Source: Paucibacter sp. PLA-PC-4
Lineage (GTDB): Bacteria > Pseudomonadota > Gammaproteobacteria > Burkholderiales > Burkholderiaceae_C
NCBI RefSeq assembly: GCF_026241155.1
Contig: NZ_JAPFGP010000011.1
Span: 1-64,000, forward strand
Direction: 5' to 3'
DNA: 64,000 nt
The notes beneath the pieces are model-generated. The model saw only the letters and a program-made list of their open reading frames with translations. It was not told the origin of the DNA and ran no database searches. Made by a program: the position numbers and the translations under genes. Positions within the stretch are counted from its first letter, which is position 1. Every line of letters starts with the position of its first letter. Shown piece after piece: positions 9,531-19,685 of this stretch.

Positions 9531-10589
9531 TCAGGCGCCGTATTGCTTGGACACCCAGTCGCGGTAGCTGCCGGACTGCACATGCTGGACCCAGTCGGGA
9601 TGATCCAGATACCACTGCACGGTCTTGCGGATGCCGGTCTCGAAGGTCTCGGCCGGGCGCCAGCCCAGATCGCGCTCAATCTTGCGGGCGTCGATTGCGT
9701 AGCGGCGGTCGTGGCCAGGGCGATCAGTCACATAGCTGATCAGGCGGGCGTAGGGGCCGGCCGGGTCGGGGCGCAGCTCGTCAAGCAGGTCGCAGACCGT
9801 CTTGACGATGTCGATATTGGCCTTCTCGTTCCAACCGCCGACGTTGTAGACCTCGCCGGGCTTACCGCCGGCCAGCACGGCGCGGATCGCGCTGGCGTGG
9901 TCGGTGACGTAGAGCCAATCGCGGATCTGCTGGCCGTCGCCATAGACCGGCAGCGGTTTGCCGGCCAGCGCATTGACGATCATCAGCGGGATCAGCTTCT
10001 CGGGGAAGTGATAGGGGCCGTAGTTGTTGCTGCAGTTGGTCGTCAGCACCGGCAGGCCGTAGGTGTGGTGCCATGCCCGTACCAGATGGTCGCTCGCAGC
10101 CTTGCTGGCCGAGTAGGGGCTGTTGGGCTCGTAAGTCTTGGTTTCGGCAAACGCGGGGTCGTCCTTGGCCAGCGAGCCATAGACCTCGTCGGTCGAGACA
10201 TGGTGAAAGCGGAATGCGGCCTTCTCTCCTTCGGGCAGCGGGCTCCAGTAGGCGCGCGCGGCTTCGAGCAGCGTGTAGGTGCCTTCGATATTGGTGCGCA
10301 TGAATGCACCGGGGCCGCTGATCGAGCGGTCCACATGGCTCTCGGCGGCGAAATGCACGACGGCACGCGGACGGTGCTCGGCCAACAGCCGGTCGATCAG
10401 TGCACGGTCGCAGATATCGCCCTGCACGAACACATGGCGGGCGTCGCCCTGCAGGCTGGCCAGGTTCTCGAGATTGCCGGCATAGGTCAGCGCATCGAGG
10501 TTGATGATCTCTTCGTCGGACTGGCGCAGCCAGTCCAGCACGAAGTTGCTGCCGATGAAGCCGGCACCGCCGGTGACGAGGATGGTCAT
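9531..10589 (-). CDS. rfbB: dTDP-glucose 4,6-dehydratase
   Basis: 352 residues. Converts dTDP-glucose to dTDP-4-keto-6-deoxyglucose. NAD site [14 protein letters not shown] at the N-terminus, the dehydratase triad STDEVYG (Asp and Glu act in water elimination), and [12 protein letters not shown] with catalytic Tyr and Lys. C-terminal [20 protein letters not shown] is typical. First gene of the rfbBDAC order, 18 bases after manC. Confidence 0.96.
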   Translation of the reverse strand: MTILVTGGAGFIGSNFVLDWLRQSDEEIINLDALTYAGNLENLASLQGDARHVFVQGDICDRALIDRLLAEHRPRAVVHFAAESHVDRSISGPGAFMRTNIEGTYTLLEAARAYWSPLPEGEKAAFRFHHVSTDEVYGSLAKDDPAFAETKTYEPNSPYSASKAASDHLVRAWHHTYGLPVLTTNCSNNYGPYHFPEKLIPLMIVNALAGKPLPVYGDGQQIRDWLYVTDHASAIRAVLAGGKPGEVYNVGGWNEKANIDIVKTVCDLLDELRPDPAGPYARLISYVTDRPGHDRRYAIDARKIERDLGWRPAETFETGIRKTVQWYLDHPDWVQHVQSGSYRDWVSKQYGA

Positions 10590-10607
10590 GTCTTGCTCGC
10601 TTTGTGC

Positions 10608-12059
10608 TTACTTGCGGCCATAGGTGTCTTCGAAGCGCACGATGTCGTCTTCGCCCAGATAGGATCCCGACTGGACCTCGATGATCTCCAGCGGCAGCTT
10701 GCCGGGGTTGGCCAGGCGGTGGGTCTGCCCCAGCGGGATATAAGTGCTCTGGTTTTCAGTCAAGAGAATGACCTTGTCGCCGTTGGTGACCTCGGCGGTG
10801 CCGGAGACGACGATCCAGTGTTCGGCGCGGTGGTGGTGCATCTGCAAGCTCAGCGTCGCACCGGGCTTGACCATGATGCGCTTGACCTGAAATCGCTCGC
10901 CCATATCGATGCTGTCGTACCAGCCCCACGGGCGGTGGACCTTGCGATGCAGGGTCTGCTCGCCGCGCTGGCTGGCGTCGAGCTGCTGGACGATCTTCTT
11001 GACGTCCTGGCTCTTGCTGCGGTCGGCCACCAGCACAGCGTCCGCCGTCTCGACCACGACGATGTCGTCGAGACCGACCACGCTGACCAGGCGGCTGGTC
11101 GCATGCACCAAGGTGTTGCGGCTGTCCTTGACGATGGCGTCGCCGCGGCTGGCGTTGCCGTCGGCGTCCTTGGCCGTGACCTGCCAGACCGCCTCCCAGG
11201 CGCCCAGGTCGTTCCAGCCGGCATCGAGCTCGACCATGGCCAAGGGGATGTCGCTGCCGGGGCAGCGTTCCATCACCGCGTAGTCGACCGACTCGCTGGG
11301 CACGGCGGCGAACTCGGCCTTGCCCGGGCGCACGAATTTGTCATCCACCTTGCGGGCCGCGAAGGCGGCACGGGTGGCTTCCAGGATGTCGGGGCGAAAA
11401 CGCTGCAAGGCCTTGAGCCAGGTGCTGGCGCGCAGCACGAACATGCCGCTGTTCCAGTAGTAGCCGCCGCTGCGCAGATAGCCCTCGGCGGTGGCCAGAT
11501 CAGGCTTCTCGACGAACTGGGCCACGGCCAGGCCGGCGTCAGCCGCCTCGGCGCGGATATAGCCGTAACCGGTCTCGGGCCGGTCTGGCGTGATGCCCAG
11601 GATCACGATGGCGCCGTCGGCAGCGCGGCGCACGGCTTGCTGCAACGCCGCAGTGAAGGCCTCGGGCTGGGTGACGGTCTGGTCGGCGGGCGTCACCACC
11701 AGCACTGGATCCTGGGCTTGACCGTTCGCGCCTTCCATCGCCTGCAAGGCGGCCAAAGTCATTGCCGGCGCGGTGTTGCGGCCCATCGGCTCCAGCAGCA
11801 CAGCGCTGGGCTCGGACTTCGTTTCGCGCAGCTGATCGAGCACCAGGAAGCGGTGCTCTTCGTTGCCGACGATCAGCGGACCGGCCAACGCCAGATCAGG
11901 CCCAGCCAATGCGGCCAGCCGGGTGGCCGCTTGCTGGAACAGGCTGGTGTTGCCCTCTAGCACCAGAAACTGTTTGGGGTAACCGGCCCGCGACAGCGGC
12001 CACAGCCGCGTGCCGCTGCCGCCGGCCATGATGACGGGTTGGACTTGGATCGTGCTCAT
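10608..12059 (-). CDS. manC: Mannose-1-phosphate guanylyltransferase / mannose-6-phosphate isomerase
   Basis: 483-residue bifunctional type II enzyme (ManC/CpsB/AlgA family). The N-terminal two thirds are the GDP-mannose pyrophosphorylase: [15 protein letters not shown] (residues 10-24), YPKQFL and FVEKP. The C-terminal cupin is the phosphomannose isomerase: LQMHHHRAEHWIVVSG provides metal-binding histidines. Supplies GDP-mannose. Its start overlaps the end of galE by four bases (12056-12059), indicating coupling. Confidence 0.94.
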   Translation of the reverse strand: MSTIQVQPVIMAGGSGTRLWPLSRAGYPKQFLVLEGNTSLFQQAATRLAALAGPDLALAGPLIVGNEEHRFLVLDQLRETKSEPSAVLLEPMGRNTAPAMTLAALQAMEGANGQAQDPVLVVTPADQTVTQPEAFTAALQQAVRRAADGAIVILGITPDRPETGYGYIRAEAADAGLAVAQFVEKPDLATAEGYLRSGGYYWNSGMFVLRASTWLKALQRFRPDILEATRAAFAARKVDDKFVRPGKAEFAAVPSESVDYAVMERCPGSDIPLAMVELDAGWNDLGAWEAVWQVTAKDADGNASRGDAIVKDSRNTLVHATSRLVSVVGLDDIVVVETADAVLVADRSKSQDVKKIVQQLDASQRGEQTLHRKVHRPWGWYDSIDMGERFQVKRIMVKPGATLSLQMHHHRAEHWIVVSGTAEVTNGDKVILLTENQSTYIPLGQTHRLANPGKLPLEIIEVQSGSYLGEDDIVRFEDTYGRK

Positions 12060-13072
12060 TCTTCGTATCCCTTGGGGTTCAGGCTTTGCCAGCGCCAGCT
12101 GTCTTCACACATGCGGGCGAGGTCGTGATGGGCCTGCCAGCCCAGGCGCTCGCGCGCCAGGCTCGGGTCGGCATAACAGGCAGCCACGTCGCCAGGACGG
12201 CGCGGTGCAATTTTGTAAGGCACGGCCTTGCCGCTGGCCGCTTCGAAGGCGCGCACGACCTCCAGCACGCTGTAGCCGCGGCCGGTGCCCAGATTGGCAG
12301 TGATCGATTCGCGACCGTCGAGCAAAAAGCGCAGCGCTGCGACATGGCCCTCGGCCAGGTCGCTCACATGGATGTAGTCGCGCACGCCGGTACCGTCGGG
12401 CGTGTCGTAGTCGCTGCCGAAGACCTGCAGCTCGGCGCGCCGGCCCACGGCCACTTGAGTGACGTAAGGCATCAGATTGTTCGGGATGCCGCGCGGGTCT
12501 TCTCCGATCAGGCCACTCTCGTGCGCGCCTACCGGGTTGAAGTAGCGCAGTGCGGCGGTCTGCCAGTTCGGCTCGGCTTCACCCAGGTCGCGCAGAATCG
12601 TCTCGCCCATCAGCTTGGTGGCCCCGTAAGGGTTGACGGCTGACAGTGGGGCATCTTCGCGCAGCGGCAGCGACTCTGGCGCGCCGTAGACAGTGGCGCT
12701 GGAGCTGAAGACGATGCGCTCACAGCCATGGCGGCGCATGGTCTCGCAGGTGTTGATCAGGCCGCCGAGGTTGTTGCGGTAGTAGGCCAGCGGCATTGCG
12801 GTGGACTCACCAACCGCCTTGAAGGCGGCGAAGTGCACGACCGCAGCGGGCTTGTGACGGGCAAACACCGCATCCATCGCCGCCGCGTCGCAGACATCGG
12901 CACGCTCGAAGTCCGGCGTGGTGCCGCCGAGCCGGGTGAGCCGCCTCAGCACCTCGGGCGAGCTGTTGGAGAAGTCGTCGATGCCGACCACCTCATGCCC
13001 GGCCGCCCACAGGGCCAGCCAGGTGTGCGACGCGATATAGCCGGTCGCGCCGGTCAGCAGGATCTTGCTCAT
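12056..13072 (-). CDS. galE: UDP-glucose 4-epimerase
   Basis: 338 residues, standard GalE length. Interconverts UDP-Glc and UDP-Gal. NAD site ILLTGATGYIASHT: the usual third glycine of GxxGxxG is Ala13, a mild departure from the common GYIGSHT. SSSATVYG (catalytic Ser/Thr) and NPYGATKLMGE (Tyr, Lys) are intact, and VRDYIHVSDLAEGHV is typical. Second of two nucleotide-sugar epimerases in the locus; the other, at 734, looks specific for uronates. Confidence 0.93.
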   Translation of the reverse strand: MSKILLTGATGYIASHTWLALWAAGHEVVGIDDFSNSSPEVLRRLTRLGGTTPDFERADVCDAAAMDAVFARHKPAAVVHFAAFKAVGESTAMPLAYYRNNLGGLINTCETMRRHGCERIVFSSSATVYGAPESLPLREDAPLSAVNPYGATKLMGETILRDLGEAEPNWQTAALRYFNPVGAHESGLIGEDPRGIPNNLMPYVTQVAVGRRAELQVFGSDYDTPDGTGVRDYIHVSDLAEGHVAALRFLLDGRESITANLGTGRGYSVLEVVRAFEAASGKAVPYKIAPRRPGDVAACYADPSLARERLGWQAHHDLARMCEDSWRWQSLNPKGYEE

Positions 13073-13084
13073 CGGTGGGGCCTC

Positions 13085-14305
13085 TCAGCGAACCATCATC
13101 TGCGCGTAACAGCCATAGCTGTTGGCGCTGTAGGGGGTAGACAGCGTGGAAAGGCCGGTGCGCTTGTCGCGATTGAGCTGGCAGCCCACGGTCGCGCTGC
13201 GGGTGACCGCCCAGCGGCCACCAAAACTCAGCGAGGTGGACTTGTCGCCGGACTTGACGGTGTTGGTGCCGAAGCTGTCGGTCAGATCACGGTCAGCAAA
13301 GTTGAGCCCTGCGTCGAGAACAATCTTGCCGGTGAGCTCATAGCTGGCGTTGACGCTGGCGGAGGTGGTGATGCGGCTGTAGTCACTGCTGATACCGCCG
13401 ATCGATCCGATGGCAAGGAAGGATGTTTCGTCACCACTGTCCCGCATCAGATTGCTGTTGATCAGCAGCTTGGCTGAGGGCTGCCACTTCCAGCTGATGC
13501 TGCCGGTACCGCCGGAAAAGTCGCGCGACGTGGCCTGGCTGGCATCGCGCTTGCCAAAGCTCAGCCGACCAGCGAGGGTGCTGGCCCCGCTGGCCACCCA
13601 GGTGCCGGTCAGGTCAATGTCCTTGCGGGTGTACTCGTCAGCCTCAAAGCCAGTGGCGACCGTCCTGAATCGCGGGTATTTGCCGTCCGAGTAGCGACCC
13701 GCGACGCCCAGACTCAGCGCGCTGCTGGGACGCCAGGTCAGGCCCAACGACACGGTGTTCTGGCTGTAGTCGTAACGGTCATACTCGCTGGCCGAGTAGT
13801 CGCGCCGGCGATGCGTCAGCGAACCTTCGAGTGATAGCAGCGACACCAGGCCGTAGCGCACCGAGGCGCGGGCCTGGTCGGTTTGCTCGATGTTCTTCTT
13901 CGTGATGTTCGGCGCCCCATTGCCGGGGTTGAACTGCGCCAGGCTGCGGTTCGAGTTGACGCTCAGCTGACCCGACAGCCGCTCTATCGTTTGCCAATCA
14001 ACACCTGCATTCAATGCGTAACCGTTGTTACGCAGTGATCTGTTGTTTTCATAGTGATTGGCGCGAATCGAGGCATCGCCGAACAGGCGCTGGCGGCCTA
14101 TTCGCTGATCCAGGCCGGCCAGCAGGGTGGCCGTGGTGACGTTGTCGTCATTGGTCGGCTGGCCCGGGGTGTTGCGGTAGATATTCGACACATGGGTCAC
14201 ACCCAAGGAGGCGCCGAGGTAGTAAGGGCTTTGCTGGGCCACGGCCGGCAAAGCGCATAGCAGGCTTGCCGTCAGCAGGGTATATCGGTGTTGCGCCATA
14301 TTCAT
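13085..14305 (-). CDS. epsL: EpsL-type outer-membrane polysaccharide protein
   Basis: 406 residues with a signal peptide (LLTASLLCALPAVAQQ) and then alternating polar/hydrophobic strands rich in Tyr, Arg and Ser with C-terminal aromatic residues: an outer-membrane beta-barrel. The opening (YYLGASLGVTHVSNIYR) and strand pattern match the EpsL family of exopolysaccharide loci that co-occur with exosortase/PEP-CTERM systems. Probably the outer-membrane export or anchoring component, a role inferred for the family. Between galE and the priming transferase. Confidence 0.82.
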   Translation of the reverse strand: MNMAQHRYTLLTASLLCALPAVAQQSPYYLGASLGVTHVSNIYRNTPGQPTNDDNVTTATLLAGLDQRIGRQRLFGDASIRANHYENNRSLRNNGYALNAGVDWQTIERLSGQLSVNSNRSLAQFNPGNGAPNITKKNIEQTDQARASVRYGLVSLLSLEGSLTHRRRDYSASEYDRYDYSQNTVSLGLTWRPSSALSLGVAGRYSDGKYPRFRTVATGFEADEYTRKDIDLTGTWVASGASTLAGRLSFGKRDASQATSRDFSGGTGSISWKWQPSAKLLINSNLMRDSGDETSFLAIGSIGGISSDYSRITTSASVNASYELTGKIVLDAGLNFADRDLTDSFGTNTVKSGDKSTSLSFGGRWAVTRSATVGCQLNRDKRTGLSTLSTPYSANSYGCYAQMMVR

Positions 14306-14343
14306 TCAGTCCTCAATTCCATTCAGTGCCGCGCGGCACGCCA

Positions 14344-15738
14344 TCAATAGGCGTGGCGGTCAAAAAGTACCAGGCGCACGGTGCGAACGATGATTTGTAG
14401 ATCAAGGCCCAGCGACCAATTTCGCAGATATTCGAGGTCATACTCGACCCGTGCTTTCATCTTGTCGATCGTATCGGTTTCACCGCGCAGACCATTCACC
14501 TGGGCCCAGCCGGTAATACCCGGCTTGACCTTGTGGCGAACCATATAGGCCTTGATCAGCTGGCGATATTCCTCGTTGTGCGCGACCGCATGCGGGCGCG
14601 GCCCGACGATACTCATGCGGCCCTGCAGCACATTGATGAACTGCGGCAGCTCGTCCAGCGAGGTGCGCCGGATGAAGGCGCCGAACTTGGTGATGCGCGG
14701 GTCGCCCTTGGTGGCCTGTTTGACCACCGCGCCGTTGTCCATGGCCCGCATCGAGCGGAACTTGTAGACGATGATCTCCTCCCCATCCAGGCCGTTGCGG
14801 CGCTGTTTGAAGATGATGGGGCCGGGCGAGCTCAGCTTCACGCCGATCGCCAGGGCCAGCATGATGGGCGAGATCAGTACCAGAATGACGCTTGCGAGCA
14901 CCACATCGCTGATGCGTTTGATCAGCTCGTTGGTACCGGTGAACGGGGTTTCGCAGATACCCACCACCGGCACGCCGTTCATGTCCTGCAGACGGCCCTG
15001 GATGATGGAAATACCGAATACATCGGGCACAAAGAAGAGCGAGGCGGTCGTACCCTGCAGTTGCTCAAGCAACTGCACGATGCGCGGCTGCGAACCCAGT
15101 GGCAAGGTGATGTAGACCTCGCGCACGCCCAGGGCTCGCACCTGTTCGCTGACCTGGGCCAGCGTGCCCAGCAGCCGGTTGCTGGCGTCGGGGTGCAGGC
15201 GCTCATCCTGGCGGTCGTCGAAATAGCCGAGGAAATCAATGCCGCTGTCGCTGCCGTCTCGCAGCGCCCGGGCCACCTTGGCACCGAGCGGCCCGGCGCC
15301 GACGATCACGGCGGAGCGCCGCGCCTCGGGGCGCGCGCCCATCCAGCGGCGCAGGCGCCGACCGATCTCGATGGCCACCATTTGCGCCAGCGGCGTGACG
15401 ATGGCCCACCACAGCAGCACCTCGTTCTCGAAATAACCCATCGAGCTGGTGGCATAACCGCACAGCGCCAAAATCGCCAGCAGCATGACCCAGGAGCTCA
15501 GCACATCGATGCCGGCGCTGGCCGGATGCTCTGCAAAACGATTGCGGCCCGGAAATGTCAGGGCAAATATCAGCAGGCACAGGGTGAGCGTGGAGCGCAG
15601 TACCGGTTCGTCGAAAAATGCATTGACGAGCAGATAGCTCAGGACAATGATGCCGGGCTCCAGAAAAGCGGCGATCAAGGATTCGACCGATTGCGGTGCG
15701 CTATAGAAAGTTCTTTTGTAACTGCGATCCTCGAACAT
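14344..15738 (-). CDS. Undecaprenyl-phosphate glucose phosphotransferase (priming enzyme)
   Basis: 464 residues. Loads the first sugar phosphate on undecaprenyl phosphate in the inner membrane. The N-terminal third has four to five hydrophobic helices (FLEPGIIVLSYLLVNAFF and following), then a nucleotide-binding-like middle (VIVGAGPLGAKVARAL), one more helix (DVVLASVILVLISPIMLALA) and the bacterial sugar transferase domain with KFRSMR, DPRITKFGAFIRRTSLDELP and MSIVGPRPH. WcaJ/EpsB-like. The ATG at 15738 has AGGAGCAAAAGG upstream; an in-frame ATG at 15783 is less likely. First gene of the reverse operon. Confidence 0.9.
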   Translation of the reverse strand: MFEDRSYKRTFYSAPQSVESLIAAFLEPGIIVLSYLLVNAFFDEPVLRSTLTLCLLIFALTFPGRNRFAEHPASAGIDVLSSWVMLLAILALCGYATSSMGYFENEVLLWWAIVTPLAQMVAIEIGRRLRRWMGARPEARRSAVIVGAGPLGAKVARALRDGSDSGIDFLGYFDDRQDERLHPDASNRLLGTLAQVSEQVRALGVREVYITLPLGSQPRIVQLLEQLQGTTASLFFVPDVFGISIIQGRLQDMNGVPVVGICETPFTGTNELIKRISDVVLASVILVLISPIMLALAIGVKLSSPGPIIFKQRRNGLDGEEIIVYKFRSMRAMDNGAVVKQATKGDPRITKFGAFIRRTSLDELPQFINVLQGRMSIVGPRPHAVAHNEEYRQLIKAYMVRHKVKPGITGWAQVNGLRGETDTIDKMKARVEYDLEYLRNWSLGLDLQIIVRTVRLVLFDRHAY

Positions 15739-15924
15739 CGTCCTTTTGCTCCTGGGCGTAGGTTTAGGCCTTGCGAAATGCAATACCTACCAACTCACGC
15801 GCCCGCAACCCGCCTCCCATGGTCAGATCACGGACCGCGAATTCTCCCTCAATTCCTGTGACACGCCTTCCGCGCCTGACCCCCCTAACTCGCTGGGTTC
15901 TCGCGCCTGCCTACAATCAGAAAC

Positions 15925-16455
15925 ATGCTTCAAGACTGGTCCCACCTCTTCGCCCCGGCTGTGCAGGATCGCATCTGCCTGCTGCTCAATCATGTCATCG
16001 GGCGCGAGGCGGCCGCGACGGCCCGCCTGGCTCCACATGCCGGCCGCGCCGTGCTGGTGCATCTGCGGGGCTGGCCGGCGCTGCTGCCGTCGGCTCCAGA
16101 TCTGGTGCTATGCATTACTCGTGCCGGCCTGTTAGAGCGGCTTGACGCCGCGCCGGCCGACGCCTTGCGCATCGAGCTCGACGCCTCCAACCCGGCCTTG
16201 CTGGCCTTGGGCAGCCTGACCGGCGAGCGGCCCCAGGTTTCGGTGCAGGGGGATGCCGCGCTGGCCGGCGACATCAGCTGGCTCATGGACAACCTGCGTT
16301 GGGACATCGAGGACGATCTCGCTCAACTGGTCGGTGCGATGCCGGCGCATCAGCTGGCCCGATGGGCTCGCGCGGCGGCACAGGGGCTGGCTACGCTGGC
16401 GCGTGGTGCGGCCGGCCTGATGCCTGGGGGCTCCTCCGGGCGCGGCAGCGCATGA
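15925..16455 (+). CDS. ubiJ: UbiJ-like ubiquinone biosynthesis accessory protein
   Basis: 176 residues. The middle part (about 35-115) is an SCP2-type lipid-binding fold, with VLVHLRGWP near the start and a C-terminal helical tail, as in UbiJ, which helps the Ubi enzymes act on hydrophobic intermediates. The main support is position: its TGA overlaps the ATG of ubiB (16452-16455), the conserved ubiJ-ubiB order. Sequence similarity in this family is weak. Confidence 0.78.
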   Translation: MLQDWSHLFAPAVQDRICLLLNHVIGREAAATARLAPHAGRAVLVHLRGWPALLPSAPDLVLCITRAGLLERLDAAPADALRIELDASNPALLALGSLTGERPQVSVQGDAALAGDISWLMDNLRWDIEDDLAQLVGAMPAHQLARWARAAAQGLATLARGAAGLMPGGSSGRGSA

Positions 16456-18011
16456 GGTATTTCGCTCGCCTGCTGGTCATCGTCTGGACGGTGCTGCGCT
16501 TCGGGCTCGACGAGCTCGCGCTCTCGGGTTTTCGTCAGCGCCGCCTGCGCCTGCTGCGACGTCTGATCTCGGTGGGTCGCAACTGGGACCAGCCGCGCGG
16601 CGTGCGCCTGCGCCTGGCGCTCGAGCATCTGGGGCCGATCTTCGTGAAGTTCGGACAGGTGCTGTCGACCCGGCGCGATTTGGTGCCGGCCGACATCGTC
16701 GCGGAGCTCTCGCGCCTTCAAGACAATGTCCCGCCGTTCCCGGCCGCGGTATCGCGGGCCTTGGTCGAGAAGGCTTTTGGCAAACCGGTTCAGGAGCTGT
16801 TCAAGAGCTTCGATGCCGAGCCCGTGGCCAGCGCCTCGATCGCGCAAGTGCATTTCGCGGTGCTGCACGATGGCCGCGAGGTCGCGGTCAAGGTCTTGCG
16901 GCCCGGCATGCTGGACATCATTGAAGACGATATGGCCCTGCTGCGCACAGTGGCCGGCTGGGTCGAGCGGCTCTCCGCCGACGGCCGGCGCCTGAAGCCG
17001 CGCGAGGTGGTGGCCGAGTTCGACACCTATTTGCATGACGAGCTCGATCTGGTGCGTGAGGCCGCGAACGCGGCCCAGCTGCGCCGCAATATGGCCGACC
17101 TCAATCTGGTGATGGTCCCGGAGATGCACTGGGAGCTGTGCAGCTCCGAGGTCATCGTGATGGAGCGGATGTCAGGCGTGCCGATCTCGCAGCTCGAGCG
17201 TCTTCGTGCGGCCGGTATCGACATCAAGAAGCTCGCCCGCGACGGGGTCACGATCTTCTTCACCCAGGTGTTCCGCGACGGCTTCTTCCATGCCGATATG
17301 CATCCGGGCAATATCCAGGTCAGTCTGGACTCGGCCACCTTTGGCCGCTATATCGCGCTGGACTTCGGCATCATCGGCACGCTGACCGAGGTCGACAAGG
17401 AATATCTGGCGCAGAACTTCATCGCATTTTTCCGGCGCGACTACAAGCGCGTCGCCGAGCTGCACATCGCCTCGGGCTGGGTGCCGCCCCAGACCCGGGT
17501 CGACGAGTTGGAGAGCGCGGTGCGGGCCGTTTGTGAGCCGCACTTTGATCGACCGCTCAAGGACATCTCGCTGGGCCAGGTGCTGATGCGTCTGTTCCAG
17601 ACTTCGCGCCGCTTCAATGTCGAGATCCAGCCGCAACTGGTGTTGTTGCAAAAGACGCTGTTGAATATCGAGGGCCTGGGTCGCCAGCTCGACCCCGAGC
17701 TGGATCTCTGGGCCACGGCCAAGCCCTTTCTGGAACGCTGGATGAATGAGCAGGTCGGCTGGCGCGCTTTCGTCAATCAGCTCAAGAAGGAGGCGCCGCG
17801 CTATGCCCAGCTCTTCCCCGAGCTGCCACGGCTGCTGCACGACAGCCTGAAGAAGCAAGCCGGCCCGCAGGACAGCCAGCTGCTGCTGGCTCTGTTGCGC
17901 GAGCAGCGCCGCACCAACTGGTTGCTGCGGGCGGTGCTCTACACCGGCATCGGCTTCACTATCGGGCTCGTGCTGGCCCAGATCCTGGTGCGAGGCGGTC
18001 TGCTGAGCTGA
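16452..18011 (+). CDS. ubiB: Ubiquinone biosynthesis regulatory protein kinase-like UbiB
   Basis: 519 residues, ABC1/ADCK atypical kinase-like family, needed for ubiquinone synthesis; an ATPase rather than a proven protein kinase. The hallmark KxGQ motif is K66-F-G-Q69 ([15 protein letters not shown]). [14 protein letters not shown] is the Ala-rich loop, VAVKVLRPG the lysine strand, [10 protein letters not shown] the catalytic loop and ALDFGIIG the metal loop. Two C-terminal membrane helices (residues about 490-517) anchor it. I take the ATG at 16452, coupled to ubiJ. Confidence 0.95.
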   Translation: MRYFARLLVIVWTVLRFGLDELALSGFRQRRLRLLRRLISVGRNWDQPRGVRLRLALEHLGPIFVKFGQVLSTRRDLVPADIVAELSRLQDNVPPFPAAVSRALVEKAFGKPVQELFKSFDAEPVASASIAQVHFAVLHDGREVAVKVLRPGMLDIIEDDMALLRTVAGWVERLSADGRRLKPREVVAEFDTYLHDELDLVREAANAAQLRRNMADLNLVMVPEMHWELCSSEVIVMERMSGVPISQLERLRAAGIDIKKLARDGVTIFFTQVFRDGFFHADMHPGNIQVSLDSATFGRYIALDFGIIGTLTEVDKEYLAQNFIAFFRRDYKRVAELHIASGWVPPQTRVDELESAVRAVCEPHFDRPLKDISLGQVLMRLFQTSRRFNVEIQPQLVLLQKTLLNIEGLGRQLDPELDLWATAKPFLERWMNEQVGWRAFVNQLKKEAPRYAQLFPELPRLLHDSLKKQAGPQDSQLLLALLREQRRTNWLLRAVLYTGIGFTIGLVLAQILVRGGLLS

Positions 18012-18120
18012 AAACGACTTCGATCAGGGCTACACTTGCGCGCCTTTTTGTGTCGGTGCTGGCGCGAATCTTGCGCTGGCGTTTGCTGATTGATGTTGTC
18101 AACCTGATGGGAGCTCGGCC

Positions 18121-19602
18121 GTGCTGGTGACCTTTGTCGTTCTCTACATGCTGATCACGATCGGCATCGGCTTGTTTGCCGCGCGCCGCGTGCACAACGC
18201 CAAGGACTATCTGGTGGCCGGTCGCAGCCTGCCGCTGTACATGAATGTGGCCACGGTGTTCGCCACCTGGTTTGGCGCCGAGACGGTGTTGGCGGTATCC
18301 GCCACCTTCGCAATGGACGGTCTGTCGGGCATCCCCGGAGACCCGTTCGGCGCCTCTGCCGCGCTCTTCCTGGCTGCCCTGCTGTTCGCCCGGCTGTTTT
18401 ACCGACTGAACCTGCTGACCATCGGCGACTTCTACAAAAAGCGCTATGGCAAGGGTGTCGAGGTGCTGACCAGCATCGCGATCACGCTGAGCTATCTGGG
18501 CTGGACCTCGGCCCAGATGACGGCGCTGGGTCTGGTGATCCACATCCTCTCGGGCGGTGCGATCGAGCTGAACCACGCGATCCTGGGCGGCGCGGCGGTT
18601 GTGATGATCTACACCATCTTCGGCGGCATGTGGTCGGTGGCCTTCACCGACTTGTTCCAGACAGTGATCATCATCATCGGCTTGAGCTTGGTGGCCTATA
18701 TGGTGGGTGATCTGGCTGGCGGCGTCGGCCCGGTGGTTTCGCATGCGATCGAGGCCGGCAAGCTCAACCTGATCCCGCCTGAGGCGGACGGGGCGATGAT
18801 CTGGGCCATTGCGGCGGGCTTTCTGACGGTGGCCTTCGGATCGGTGCCCCAGCAGGACGTGTTCCAGCGCATGACCAGCGCCAAGGACGAGAAGACAGCG
18901 GTGCGTGGCACCGTGATCGGTGCGAGCGTCTACCTGCTGTTTGCCGCCGTGCCTATCTATATTGCCTACTCGGCCCTGGTGATGGATCCGAATCTGGCAC
19001 AGCTGTTCGGCTCGGAAGACGGCCGCGCGGTGCAGCGCATCCTGCCGGATCTGATCCTCAACAAGATGCCGGTGTGGGTGCAGGTGATGTTCTTCGGCGC
19101 GCTGCTCTCGGCCATTTTGTCCACGGCCAGCGGCACCCTGCTTGCCCCCACCGCCACCTTCACCGAGAACGTGCTCAAGCCTTTCGCTCCGCATATGAGC
19201 GACAGGCAGTTCCTGCTGACCCTGCGCATCGTGCTGGTGACATTCACGCTGGGGGCGCTGCTGTTCGCGCTGAATTCGCGCTCGACCATGTACGAGATGG
19301 TGCAAAACGCCTACAAGGTGACCTTGGTGGCCGCCTTCGTGCCGCTGGTGGCCGGGGCCTTCTGGAAGCGTGCCTCGACCCAAGGTGCGTTCTGCTCCAT
19401 CGTTTTGGGCCTGCTGTTCTGGATCGGCGCCGAGTTCACGGCGGCCGAGGCCATGGTGCCGCCGCAGTTGGTCGGCTTTGCCGCCTCGGTGATCGGCATG
19501 CTGCTGGGCTCGCTGGCACCGCAGCTGCTCAAGCCCGCCGGGCACTCGATCGAGGCGGCTATCAAGCACGAGCAGGCGCTGGCGCACGGCCACAAGCACT
19601 GA
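18121..19602 (+). CDS. Sodium:solute symporter family transporter
   Basis: 493 residues, largely hydrophobic, with about 12-13 predicted helices: the SSS family. Imports a small organic solute with Na+. TWFGAETVLAVSATF and SVPQQDVFQRMTSAKDEK are typical of the family around the Na+ sites. The substrate cannot be read from sequence. The start is GTG with GGGAG upstream (about 18109). Followed by a strong terminator at 19627, so it forms its own unit. Confidence 0.87.
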   Translation: MLVTFVVLYMLITIGIGLFAARRVHNAKDYLVAGRSLPLYMNVATVFATWFGAETVLAVSATFAMDGLSGIPGDPFGASAALFLAALLFARLFYRLNLLTIGDFYKKRYGKGVEVLTSIAITLSYLGWTSAQMTALGLVIHILSGGAIELNHAILGGAAVVMIYTIFGGMWSVAFTDLFQTVIIIIGLSLVAYMVGDLAGGVGPVVSHAIEAGKLNLIPPEADGAMIWAIAAGFLTVAFGSVPQQDVFQRMTSAKDEKTAVRGTVIGASVYLLFAAVPIYIAYSALVMDPNLAQLFGSEDGRAVQRILPDLILNKMPVWVQVMFFGALLSAILSTASGTLLAPTATFTENVLKPFAPHMSDRQFLLTLRIVLVTFTLGALLFALNSRSTMYEMVQNAYKVTLVAAFVPLVAGAFWKRASTQGAFCSIVLGLLFWIGAEFTAAEAMVPPQLVGFAASVIGMLLGSLAPQLLKPAGHSIEAAIKHEQALAHGHKH

Positions 19603-19626
19603 GGTTTAGCGCCCGAATCTCCGAGC

Positions 19627-19659
19627 GGGCCGGCGCGGCTGTGCCGGCCCTTATAATTT
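19627..19659 (+). terminator. Rho-independent terminator after the symporter gene
   Basis: Perfect 8-bp stem GGGCCGGC (19627-19634) with GCCGGCCC (19643-19650), loop of eight, followed by TTATAATTT. The same tail includes TATAAT (19652-19657), 29 bases before the fmdB start, which could serve as a -10 element for that gene. Confidence 0.8.
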
Positions 19660-19685
19660 CGTGTTTCAAATCAACGGTTTAGACC

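Noticed and set aside
9360-11960. An 866-codon open frame on the forward strand
   Set aside because: It is the antisense of rfbB and manC, whose motifs and operon order are unambiguous; long antisense frames are common in GC-rich DNA.
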